Shown here in pieces: positions 1-11,447 of a stretch of DNA of 64,000 bases. Both the position numbers and the translations under genes were made by a program. Source of the stretch: Daucus carota subsp. sativus. Its lineage: Eukaryota > Streptophyta > Magnoliopsida > Apiales > Apiaceae. The stretch lies in contig NC_030381.2 in assembly GCF_001625215.2 (NCBI RefSeq), positions 37,260,689-37,324,688 on the forward strand. The letters run 5' to 3'. Numbering within the stretch: position 1 is the stretch's first letter; each line of letters begins with the position of its first letter. The notes beneath the pieces are model-generated. The model saw nothing but the letters and a program-made list of their open reading frames with translations. It did no database searches and was not told where the DNA came from.

Positions 1-994
1 TCATAAATAATCTGAAATACAATCAAATTTTGAAACTTAGTTCTAATATACCCGGGAAAAAAAGTAGTTCTAATTTTTGATATTTTTCATCCAAAAATTC
101 CAGAAAATTAGAAAAATAGAACGGAGCGATGTGAGAGGCGTCACCTACACGCCTCTCGCTTCTTCACCATATTTTCCTATATACAAAATAAATCATATAA
201 AAATTAACAACAACGAACATGTCTAATGAACAAAACAAATATTATAAAGAATAACCAACAAACATACATCACTAATAGTTAATTTATTGATATCATCCAT
301 CAATATCATATCAAGACTATATTTTTTTTCCCGTGTTTGAATTTGTCGACTCCCACATAGCGATGTATAACTACCTTTACTTGCAACAATCTTTTATTTT
401 TAATACTATATAAACAGCCTTCACTTATCGTTGCAGAAGAACGGCACCACCGAGTTAAAAATCAAGCAAGAGAACTATCACCAGAGAGACGTAGGGTTGT
501 GGTATTGAGAGAGAGGAGGTTGTGTTCAGATGATCCAAAACCCAACAATCTATAGGGGTATTTTTCGGTGCTAAGAGATTTGTTTGCAACTTTTTCCCAT
601 AATTAAATAATCTGAAACAAAATCATATTTAAACTTTCAAACTACTACATTCCATAAATAATCTGAAACAAAATCAGATTCTGAAACTTGTTTTTACCAG
701 AAACTAAAAAAAGTAGTTTTAATTTTTGATATTTTTCATCCAAAAATTCCAAAAAATTAGAAAAATAGTACAGAGCGATGTGAGAGGCGCCACCTACACG
801 CCCCTCGCTTCCATAAATAATCTGAAACAAAATCAGATTCTGAAATTTGCTTCTAATATACCCGAAACTAAAAAAGATAATTTTAATTTTTGATATTTTT
901 CATCCAAAAATTCCTGAAAATTTAAAAAAAAACAGAGCGACGTGAGAGGCGCCACCTACACGCCCCTCGCTTCTCCTTTATACAAGTATATTGA
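1..994 (-). mobile_element. Non-autonomous Helitron, copy A (3' part lies outside the window)
   Basis: The 5' terminus lies at 993-994. On the minus strand it reads TCAATATACTTG and the next base is the host A, as expected for Helitron insertion between A and T. The 5' module ('agcgaggggcg' followed by an AT-rich stretch) occurs about three times in this copy, near 1-160, 650-812 and 813-972. The middle part (about 170-600) matches 7565-7995 in copy B and the reverse complement of about 55.98-57.0 kb in copy C. No coding capacity for Rep/helicase is seen, so it would depend on an autonomous partner. The 3' CTAG end is not in this window. Confidence 0.75.
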
Positions 995-2636
995 TGATTT
1001 AAGGAAAATATATGTGCAATTATCAAAATTTTAACTATTTAAAATTTGTAATGACTAGCTTTTTGTCATTGGATGGGATTGACGGGGATTCACACCAAAA
1101 ATAGCGTTCGGGCATTAGTGGGTTGTTTTTTCAGTTTTTCTATTATCTGGGACTATAGCCTTTCAAAAAACATGTACCACTATAATTCTATTTTATTATA
1201 TCATGCAACATTACATTTTAGATATGTTTTCAAAGTACACGATTCTACCTTCCTTTTCACTAATTTTCTTTTTTATCAAGATAACTTAGGTGACCGAGAC
1301 ACATGCATTGTCACTTTCATGAAATGAGCTGTTTTTCGTAAAGGTAGTGCTCTGGTAGATATAAATGAAAATTATGTTTAGACGATGCCAAAGAAAACAT
1401 GTTAAATTTACCAATACAAATATATTGAATGACTTTAACCCACAAAGAGTGACATACGAAGAAATGATGCCATACCGTAAATCGGACCCGTTCTAAATTG
1501 ATAAAATATTCCCTTACATGTACGTATGGACCTAAGATCAATCAAAGCTTATATATACATGGGTCAGCCATCAGCTGAGAACAGTTTTTAGCTTGGGAAT
1601 AGAATAATATTTTTCAGCGGCAGGATAATACAATATTCAAAAAATAAAAAAAATCAAAATAATTAGTCCACACTTACTAAAAAATGTAGAACAACTGTTC
1701 TCACTATTCTCACAAACAAAATATTCCCGCATGAATCACGACCTATATATATAATATAACCAACTCAGCAACGTGATCCGAATTTTTGACCAAATTCAGC
1801 AGCGTGATCTAAATTCCGATCCAAATTATTTTTTGTATATTATATTACAAAAATTTCATGTTAAACCATGCAATCTTTAATTTAATATTTAATCATTATT
1901 AACTATTTATATTATATTGATAAATTTATTAAAGTAAAAATATTTTTTTAAATATATGTAAAAATATATAAACTTAATTGCTAATATTATTAAACATAAT
2001 AATGTGCTTGTGATTTGATAAAAAAAATAAAAACAACTAATTTTTCGAATTAATAAACAAAATACATTATGCATACTAATTTTTTGAATTAGTATATTCT
2101 CCATAAATGTTCAGTTAATGCATCTCTAAGTGCAACATGAATCTCTATTTTTTTATCTTGTATATTCTATATTATAATTTTTAATTCATGCATTTCATGT
2201 GTTTTTTATTGGATGGATTCAACAGCGCACGCGAAACTTAGATACCATCTTCAAATTAAAAAAAATTATTTAAACTTCGTTTGGGCTCTTAAATCTCCCA
2301 ATTCTTTCTTCTATAGCCAAGGTCGGATAAGGCCTACCAGCAATCCACTAATTTCCTTTTAATTCATCCTGAATTAATTTTTTTATTCTAATTCCTTGCA
2401 AGTTTAGAAATTTCTTACTTCCTACAATAAAACAAATAAATCTCTAATAAATATTCAATTAAATATCAAATATAATAAATATCAGAAATAAAAATTATAT
2501 AAATATATACTCTATCAGTTAGTATCTGAAAAGCGAAATACAGGCTACATAGAATAATATTGGGGTGGTTTTTTTTTTGAAAATTCAAGAGATGATCTTC
2601 GCAAACCGTGGAGGTCCCCCATGTTGCACATGCCCC
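995..2636. other. Intergenic, no gene recognised
   Basis: This is AT-rich sequence with only short open frames and no recognisable domain. Short inverted pieces are present around 1575 and 1690 ('gagaacagt' against 'actgttctc'), which suggests an old MITE remnant. Nothing else can be supported. Confidence 0.5.
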
Positions 2637-2646
2637 CTTCCCTTTT

Positions 2647-3807
2647 GGGTTTTATATCAAATTGCCCACGGAACTCGTTAAAATGTATCAAGTACCTACC
2701 CGATCTCCACAACGACTCATTTAAAACACTGAAATGATAATATATATCACTTTGTTAACTTTCTGTTAATCTTTTAACGGAAGCATTGTTTTGGACAACG
2801 ACATGTATTTTTTTGATGAGTTGGCACGTAACAGTTGGTACATTCAAATGGACTGCAAACATGGCCTCTGGTAATATGTAATGTATTAGACGTATCTCTT
2901 CTGGTCATTAATTAGCTCTTCTGGTCATTAGGGTTTATCAGCAAACTCAAGTGCCTCTCCCCAAAAGATGCAGTACCACATGCCTGACTAACGAGGACAT
3001 TCTTGAAGACGAGTGTTCCGGTATGAGGTTTGCATTTATCGGACTTGGTTTATGATGCACTGCCATGGCCAGAAGCAAGACATTTGCGTTGTGTACTCAC
3101 TCAAGTACCGTTTTCGCCATATATTACAATGTTTATTCAAAGACATTGGATATATATTGATTCTTTGAGAGAGTTCTCGACGGCTAAATTCTCTTCCTTA
3201 CAAAAGAAAAGGGGTTTCATATATAAAGGGGACAAGTTAAAGATACATCATAATCTAGGATATAGAAAAAGAACTCATATTTCCTTTCTTTTAAACGAAA
3301 TGAAAGATAAAGCAGGTGCAGCTTGGCTTTGGAGTTTCTGGTAAGCTTTTGATATATTTCATGTTAATCCATAGACATTGATTATGTTTAAAAGTTTTCT
3401 TGACGGATCACGTCGTAAATAAGGTCCAGTTTTCTAAATCATTAACTTGATGACTGTCCAATGTAGCGGATTGTAGTTTGTTATATCAACTCTTGACAGT
3501 ATCTCCAAGCTCCGTCACAGAGGTCAGGATACTGCATCCTTCATAAAGAGGCACTTAAATTTGTTGATAAACACTAATGAGTAATCACCAGAAGAGATAT
3601 GCGTCTAATATATTTGCAGTCCAGTCAAATGCCAACTCATAAAAAAATACACCTCATTTTCCAGCATAGCACTTCCGTTAAAGATTAACGGAAAATTAAC
3701 GGAGTGATATATATTATTATTTTAGTATTCTAAATGAGTCGCTGTGGAGATCGGGTAAATACTTGATATATTTTAACGAGTTTGGTGGGCAATTTGATAT
3801 AAAACCC
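2647..3807. mobile_element. Mutator-like non-autonomous element with long terminal inverted repeats
   Basis: The ends read GGGTTTTATATC at 2647 and GATATAAAACCC ending at 3807. They are flanked by a perfect 10-bp direct repeat, CTTCCCTTTT, at 2637-2646 and 3808-3817, in the size range of Mutator target duplications. The inverted repeats run inward for about 260-310 bp: the blocks at 2647-2800 and 2880-2960 match inverted blocks at 3655-3807 and 3540-3615. About 580 bp of unique sequence lies between. It includes a 104-codon open frame at 3030-3344 that I do not recognise. No transposase is seen. The structure is that of a MITE-sized or Pack-type MULE; capture of a host gene fragment is possible but unproven. 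Confidence 0.85.
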
Positions 3808-3817
3808 CTTCCCTTTT

Positions 3818-4338
3818 GTTATCTTTCATTTTATTTATAGTCCATTCATAACATTATACTCCTGCTTAGTACTACGTACGTGAAATCGAGGGCTGACTTC
3901 TGAATTTATAAATTAAAAACATTTATGTGTATTATTTGAATAAAAAATGAAAAAATATTTATTAAAAGTGAGAAATATTGACTTTTGTTTCACGGTTTTT
4001 ATTTCTTTCCCAAATCTTTTAGTCACTCGTAAGTCTTAATTTGCTTCTTATTTTTACTTCGCTTTTTTATTTTAAACCAGAAACACTTATTTTAAACTCA
4101 GCCAAACGGCCCCAGAATATTGGTTAATAATTTTGAGTTGTATATGTATTTTATAATTCAATAATAATTATATAATTATAAATACTTAAATTCTAATTTT
4201 ATAAGTCATGAATACTTTAGAAAGATAAATAGAATGCATCATACTTATTAGTAAAATCAAATAAATATAATAATGATAAATATATGATAAAATTCGAATC
4301 GTTAGTATTTATTTACATAATCAGAGTCAATAATCTAA

Positions 4339-4380
<42 letters not shown>

Positions 4381-5256
4381 ATGTTGTTAACATAATTCAA
4401 ACAATTAGTTTAAATACTAAATATGAAATATACATTGATTAAATATAAAAAATATAAAAAGGTCTCATGTTCAAAATAACCATACTCAAACCAGTCCAGA
4501 TCAAAAACTTTCATATTTTGTCTCAACTTCAACGGCAGATAGAGATGTTCAGTTTAATCAAATTATCAAAAATTAAATAAACTCTAGTTGTGATGATATA
4601 AATTAGTACATAGATAATACATGTATCACAAAAATAGTAGTTTTTATTGTTGAATATGAGATAGTAGGGGAAGATAGTGGGTGTAATGATGAGAAAAATT
4701 TACTATTTATAGTAACGTAAAGAAATGAGAAGCACATCCTAAAATAGTAATCGTAAAGAAATGAGAGGGACAGAGGGAGTACATTTTTCTTGATCTCCGT
4801 GTCCAATCCCAATGCAAATAATCCACCGGGACAGAGTGAGTAATATATTAGATATAAAAAATAGTATAATAATAATAAAATATGATAAATTACTTTTTAA
4901 ATTGATCCTACACATATTTGCAAAGTCATTTTCTTAAAATAAGTCAAAAAACTTTCAAATTCATAAGTTGGCTTGTAACTTATTTATATACAAATAAAAC
5001 AAATTACCTAATCCTAAAATGGGGTGCGAAAAAAAAAATCGTAGTTCAACATGCCCATAATCCTCTCCTCGATCTCATTTTCAAAATTGTTGTCTAAAAT
5101 GGCTGATTGAAAAAATACGAAATATTAATTATTTTTCTCTTTAAAATTTAAACCGTCGTGTTTCAGTGGAACTGATTATGTTTATTAATTATACTTTAAA
5201 AGTAACATGTGTATATATATATTATAATAAATTATTATAAATATATATATATATAT
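3818..5256. other. Intergenic repeat debris
   Basis: No gene is recognised. About 3880-4115 resembles the small 'GGGTGTTTGG' inverted-end family also seen at 35.3 and 41.7 kb, with only the right end (near AAACGGCCCC) clear. A TA tract lies near 4340-4370. Stowaway-like termini occur at 4600-4843 and are listed separately. Confidence 0.4.
4600..4843. mobile_element. Degenerate Stowaway-like MITE with two right termini
   Basis: Two Stowaway-type right ends lie about 60 bp apart: one near 4765-4780 ('gggacagagggagta') and one near 4825-4842 ('gggacagagtgagta'). No clean left terminus is paired with either. This suggests a rearranged or nested pair of Tc1/mariner MITEs. Confidence 0.4.
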
Positions 5257-5590
5257 AGGGAAGTGCTCAAATACAAACTAAGTTAGTGTACAAACTACAA
5301 ACTCAATATAAGCCCTTGGATGAATCTAATCCAATGGCCCCGCAGGGGCAACCACACACCAGTTAATATACACCCTGTCACACATGATCTGCAGATTCCC
5401 CTCCGTTTTTAATTTGAATTTTCCCGTTAATCGGTGAACTTTTTTTGAAATCCGACTTCACTGTATTTTTGTTCATCTCGCAACGATCAATTTCCATACC
5501 ATATGTGCTATATTTCGATTTGATTTAGAGACTTTTTAATTTTAGTTTGTAGTTTGTACGTTAAAATGGTTTGTACCATAGCAAGACCCT
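5257..5590 (+). mobile_element. 334-bp inverted-end element inserted in a TA tract, copy 1
   Basis: The element begins AGGGAAGTGCTCAAATAC and ends GCAAGACCCT. Both ends carry related sub-terminal blocks built on 'acaaactacaaact', and both flanks are (TA)n. A second copy of exactly the same length lies inverted at 60589-60922. The insertion in a TA microsatellite recalls the rice Micron-type MITEs; assignment to a superfamily is not possible by eye. Confidence 0.75.
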
Positions 5591-7062
5591 ATATATATAT
5601 ATATAATTTTAATATGATAACAACTTATATTAACTTTTTTATACTTATCCGGGAATTCCAAATATATTACTAGTAGTGAACACCAGGGAGATTGGCGTCA
5701 AGAAAAATGTTTTATAAGAGTTGATATTTTTGATATAATTTTCATAATGTAACTCTACTAATAATTTTGTATAGTTGATTGGCAGGAGATGTTCTAGAGA
5801 TATGTTTTCATTCCACACAGCGCTTAAAGTTGTTCGCGGGGGCTCTTGTCAACATGATACAGCACATGTCAGCGAGGATGCACATAGTCGCAAGTCATGC
5901 AGAGGAATACGCAGGCCGAAAGCATCTCGATTGGCCGGGACCCAAAATTTTAAGAGATTCGGGACCAAGTTATCTTAAGGTTCGTATTGAACAAAATCTA
6001 AAGTATATTATATCGTTTGTTAAAATTACTCGTGGTTAAATATACTTATATTATGCTTAATTCCGGAGGTCATGAATTTCGATCAATGTCCAGTCCAATT
6101 CACTAGCATTTTATAATAGAATAAAAGGGAGGGGCAAATATGGGCATGTGAGTGGGGAGATAAGAGCATCGAAGATATGATGAAGATGATTAATCCAACA
6201 TCACACCCTCCGCATACTTTTGTTTATAGGAAAGCCACGGTCTGCCTCTTTCACTACATACATTGGCCGACACATCCTATACTTTCACTTTCATACTATA
6301 CATACACTTTCAATCCCATATACTCCATATCATTATGTTTTTGCACTATTTTTCCTATCTACTCAACCGCACCTTATCGATTAAGTTGTCAAAAATCGAA
6401 ATTAATTAGTTGATCTATTAACTGAAAATTTGTTAAATATTTATTAGAATTTATTTGATAACTAAGAGATTTTTAGTTGAATTAGAGTATAATAGTGAAT
6501 AATATTTTTTTTAAATTAATAGAAATTTTTAAATAAATCGGAAAATTTTAAAATACTGATTATAATATTCATAAAGATCAAAAATCACTTCTATTCAATC
6601 ATGTTTTTAAAATTCGAGCACTCGTAGGAATTTTGGATACTCAATTCAATGTCCGAGTTGAGTATTTGAAAACAAAATCCTATTAAATTTATTACGGTTC
6701 TCGAGTATTAATATGAGTATTCGATTAGACCAATCTTCTTCTATCACACTATTTATGTATCATGTAATATTCAATTATGTTTTTAAAATTCAAACACCCA
6801 TACGATTTTTGGATACTCAATTCATGAATGTTCAAGTTGAGTATTTGAAAACAAAATCCAATTAAATTTATTATGATTCTCGAGTATTAATACGAGTATT
6901 CGACCATGCCAGCCTACTTCTATTTTACTATATTTTACTATTTATCATAGCAAAATTGAAAGAAAACTAATGTTCAGTTGGTTATATATAGCTGTTGAAG
7001 CGAGCAACGAAGGAACAAGACAAGGGGCAAAGACCCCAAACATGCAACTCAAATATAAAAAA
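5591..7062. other. Intergenic, one unrecognised open frame and a tandem repeat
   Basis: An open frame at 5779-6039 (86 codons counted from a non-ATG start) overlaps a 67-codon one in another frame. The stretch before 5979 ends in a plausible splice donor (AAG|GTTCGT at about 5979), and its base composition is more balanced than the flanks, so it may be a captured or relict exon. I do not recognise the protein. The rest is AT-rich, with a 176-bp tandem duplication listed separately. Confidence 0.3.
6593..6940. repeat. 176-bp tandem duplication
   Basis: Two head-to-tail units start at 6593 and 6769. Each begins 'attcaat(c/t)atgttttta' and contains 'gagttgagtatttgaaaa' (or 'aagttgagtatttgaaaa') and 'tctcgagtattaata'. 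The copies differ by scattered substitutions, so the duplication is not recent. No coding content. Confidence 0.8.
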
Positions 7063-8545
7063 CTAGTTGAGAAACCGCGCGTTGCGGCGGCATGTAAAAA
7101 TTATATTAATGATTCATTATTAATATTTGTAGAATGCAATAATTTTGTGGCTGTCTATAAAAAGTATATTAATTATTAAAAATTAATATTTGTAGGTAAA
7201 ATAAATTTTATTTATAAAATCTTGATGTAATACCAATACTAATATATAAAATTGCAAAATTGGACGATAATTCATGCTGAAAAAATGAAAATAAATTTCT
7301 ACACGTAATTAACAAATTTAAAGCACGACGAATCTTAATTTTTTTTTGTTTTTTTTTTTAAAAGTAATCATATTCTTACATTGTCACCTTCCTCCGGTTT
7401 TTTGAATTGATTGTGTAAAAAAACATCTAACTTAAATCCGTGAGATAGTGGTCTATAACTACTCTTACTTGTAACAACCTTTATTTTTTAATACCGTATG
7501 AATAGTCTTCACTTAGAAGTTGCTTGAACGGAGCAAACAGATAATGCATGAATAATTTTTTCCTTGTGTACAAAGAAAATCATATAAAAATTAACAACAA
7601 CAAACATGTCCGATGAACAAAACAAATATTATAAAAGAATAACCAACAAACATACAAATATTATAAAAGAATAACCAACAAACATACATCACTAATAGTT
7701 AATTTATTGATATCATCCATCAATATCATGTCAAGACTATATTCTTCTCCCATGTTTGGATTGTCGACTCCCACGTAGCGGTCTATAACTAACTTTGCTT
7801 GCAACAACCTTTATTTTTTTAATACCATATAAACAGCCTTCACTTATCGTTGCAAAAGAACGACACCATCGAGTTAGAAATCGAGTAAGAGAACTATCAC
7901 CAGAGAGAGGTAGGGTTGTGGTATTGAGAGAGAGGAGGTTGTGTTTAGATGATCCAAAACCTTACAACCTACAGGGGTATTTATAGGTGCGGAGAGACTT
8001 GTGTGCTACTTTTTCTCATAATTAAATAATCTGAAACAAAATCAGATTAAAACTTTCAGGCTGCTATATTCCATAAATAATCTGAAACAAAATCATATTC
8101 TGAAATTTGCTTCTAATATATCCGAAACTAAAAAAGGTAGTTCTAATTTTTGATATTTTTCATCCAAAAATTCCAGAAAATCAGAAAAATAGAACGGAGC
8201 GATGTGAGAGGCGCCACCTACATGCCCCTCGCTTCTCCTTTATATAGAAACAAAATCAGATTAAAACTTTCAAGTTACTATATTCCATAAATAATTGAAA
8301 CAAAATCAGATTCTGAAATATAGAAACAAAATTAGATTAAAACTTTTAAGCTACTATATTCCATAAATAACTAAAACAAAATCAGATTCTGAAACTTGCT
8401 TCTAATATATCCGAAACTAAAAAGGATAATTCTAATTTTTGATATTTTTCATTCAAAAATTCCAGAAAATTAAAAAAATAGAACGGAACGATGTGAGAGG
8501 CGCCACCTACACGCCCCTCGCTTCTCCTTTATATAAGTATATTGA
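7063..8545 (-). mobile_element. Non-autonomous Helitron, copy B (complete, 1.48 kb)
   Basis: The minus-strand 5' end is TC at 8544-8545 (TCAATATACTTATATAAAGG...), followed outside by host A. The minus-strand 3' end is CTAG at 7063-7066, followed outside by host T. A GC-rich stem-forming stretch (GCGCGG..., about 7074-7090) sits just inside the 3' end, as in canonical Helitrons. The 5' module is repeated (8086-8235 and 8375-8525). A TATAAATA box on the minus strand (7978-7985) is conserved in copy C. No Rep/helicase is present. Copies A and C belong to the same family. Confidence 0.85.
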
Positions 8546-9990
8546 TGGTCCCCATGAAATCTTGTGTATCCAGTTTACGAAGAAACCAACATTTTAGTTT
8601 CTGACCTCTTGTTTGAAAAATTCAATGCTAGAGGATTCTTCGTATCATAACTAACAAATACTATCAATTTTATTCAAACACCATCTTGTTAGGCCACTCA
8701 CAAGATCATCACCATACTAGACACTTCTTATTGCATGCTAGCTTTTAAATTCATTTCTTCATATATTAATGTTCACAGGCACAAGTTTGGCAAAATTGTT
8801 ATATGGGGTCAGACAGATTAGGTGATTGTACATGTCGATTAGGTTAGTATATGCTTCAAGGATCTTCCAGGACCGAACCTTATTCTACACTCATCTAACA
8901 ATTAAAGTGGTACGACTTTTTTCTTTATTTGATTTTTGTTGTTGTTAATTTTAGTTGTTGAATCAATAATTGATACACAAGGCATTATTAGTGACTATTT
9001 AAAAGTTGTTGGTATATGAAATCCATCTAACTAGTGTGGGTGTTTAACAAAGTTCTATAAAAACAAGACGTGCACAAACTGATTGCATTGCATCACAATA
9101 GGCGCAGCAGAGAAGGTATTTATTTCCAAGGGAGAAGTAGTTCTTAATTTCTTATTTCATGTGTGTGGTTAAATTTGTTTATATTTATAAATTGTGAAGT
9201 ATAAAATTATTAATATAATAATTAAATATTATAAATTATATTCTAAAATAATCACATATTTTTTATAACATCAAATTTCAAAAATAAATCACAAAAATTT
9301 AGAATTTTTCTCTTTCAGATTCTAACTTATAAATCAAATATTTGACTTAATAAATTTTATACACAAAAGATACACGAATAAGTTGTGTGACTTGTGAGCC
9401 ACAAATTAGGCTCGGTCAAACACCACCAACAACAGCTCAATGCTCTCACATTGCCTGTAAACCAATATGATTATGAAATGTAGACTCCAATGCTCCATTT
9501 AAAATGTGAACTCCATATAACTTGGTGCTGAAATATACCGTATGTAGAATAGTAATAATTAGTGAAATAAAAATATCTCTCCATATTATGCATAGAATCT
9601 TTTTTAATATTCGGAACCATCGCTAACGTTACAAGAAAAATGATTATTTTGTTCAAAAAAAAAAGAAAAATAATTAATACATTCATAGCTCTTGCATAAG
9701 TACTTCTTATGTCCCACTCATTTTTTACATTAATTTTTGACATGTTTTTTCACACTCATATAGTTCTATAATATACTTTTTTAACTTTTGTTTAAGAAAA
9801 GAAAATTTTAAAAAAATATTATGAAATTATATTTTATCGGAGCCTCAAAATATCTGTAGACAGTGAAAAACAACCACGGAGTAACAAGAAGGTTGTGCAA
9901 CTGTCAACTAAATAACTTACTTTTTCACCGTAAAGAACTCTTCCAATAATCACAAACCCTTTTTTTTTAAAAAATACGTTATTTTTGATA
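8546..9990. other. Intergenic, no gene recognised
   Basis: AT-rich, with short open frames only. No RNA gene or repeat with clear ends was seen. Confidence 0.5.
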
Positions 9991-10239
9991 CTCTCTCCGT
10001 CCCAATTTATTTGTCTTTTTTGACTTTTTGTGGTCAAATTGACCAAATTTTGACCGATAATTAGTAATTATTTTTATATTATCTTGAAAATTTAAAAATA
10101 CATATTAAAGTAGATTAAATGTAGATTCTAATAATATTTTTCTTATAATCTTTCGAAATTATTTAACATATATAAATTACAGTCAAAATTTGGTCAATTT
10201 GACCGAAAAAATCAAACATGACAAATAAATTGGAGTGGG
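9991..10239. mobile_element. Stowaway MITE
   Basis: Left terminus CTCTCTCCGTCCCAATTTAT at 9991. The right terminus is its approximate inverse ending at 10239. TA dinucleotides flank both ends (9989-9990 and 10240-10241). The inverted repeats extend about 65 bp and share the block around 'ggtcaaattgaccaaatttt'. Such a foldback is typical of Tc1/mariner-derived Stowaway MITEs. Confidence 0.8.
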
Positions 10240-11447
10240 TAATATTTATGAGCGAGAGTTCTCGCACCAATTTGGCACCAACCACTAAAATCCATAAACC
10301 TTGATCAAAAATATTTTACTTGTTAAAAGAACACGTGAAAGCACAGAACTATAAATAAATCTCCTCCTAAAAAAATCATAAATAAATTTATATTCGATAC
10401 ATGTGGATTGATATTCACTTACTAAATAATTGCTCCTTGAAATTAAAAAAATCGAGCATGCGGCGGTACCAAATTATATACAAGGTAAGGTATGTACTCA
10501 ATTCATGTGAAGTATTTGCAATTTATTCCATATTTTATACTAAAGACATGTTAAGGGTGGTTAACCATTAAAAAGCTGTGTTTTAATAATGGTGAACAAG
10601 TCAACAACAGATTAAAATAATTTAAGCTTTCCGGGGGACAAAAGCGTATCTGCAAAAATCCTCAAATTCGATTCAGTCGCTTTAAATATTTGGTTACAGA
10701 ACATATTTCTCTGCATTTTCATTTTCTTTAAATAATAAATTACTTGGTACCCAACACCACAGCAAAAAATTCAGACACAAACTCATTTTTGTTCAAATTT
10801 GTACACAACCCACGTTCACTTTGATTGTACAAAAGCAGATTCATCTCAATTCTTACACAATACACACAGTCAAATGTGTTTAGTTTGATTAGCTAAACTC
10901 TTCTTTTGTGTTTTGTTAAAACAAAGTGCACCATACTTGTCTGGATTATTCAACTTAAACACTTAAACACCACGCTTGCACACAAAAACACACACACACA
11001 CAGAGTGTATGATTAGAAGTCTTGTCATTTTATAATCCATTCAAACCCTGGAAACCCCATTTGGGAATTTGCATTGGAATGTGAGCTCTGTGCATCTTTT
11101 GATAACTGCAGTAAGCCATGCTTGTTCCATGATGATTTTGGTGAATCTTTCTTTTCTTGTGCTTGTGTGTGTTTATTTATAAAGAATCATTGAATTGTTT
11201 GTGCTATAGAGACTCACACAAAACAATGCTGTGACAATAATTTACTTGGGGTGAATAAGTAGCCTTTTTCTTTGTGTAACAGCAAAAGTGGTTCTGAAAA
11301 ATTCTCCAAGTCTTTTGATAAAGCTGTGGCAGCTGCCCATGTGTCTGGGATAAATATATTTTATTGGGTGTTTGTCTTTTAGTTTGGATATGAATTTGAA
11401 GAGGGGGAAGAAGAGACAGTGGAAGGGTTGAATTTTTGGTGTTAGTG
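10240..11447 (+). promoter_or_regulatory. Upstream region and probable 5' leader of the cytokinin receptor gene
   Basis: This lies between the Stowaway element and the receptor start codon. It contains a short CA tract (about 10988-11003). From about 11000 onward its composition is less AT-rich, which looks like transcribed leader. A leader intron is possible but I cannot fix its ends. No specific cis-element is claimed. Confidence 0.3.
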
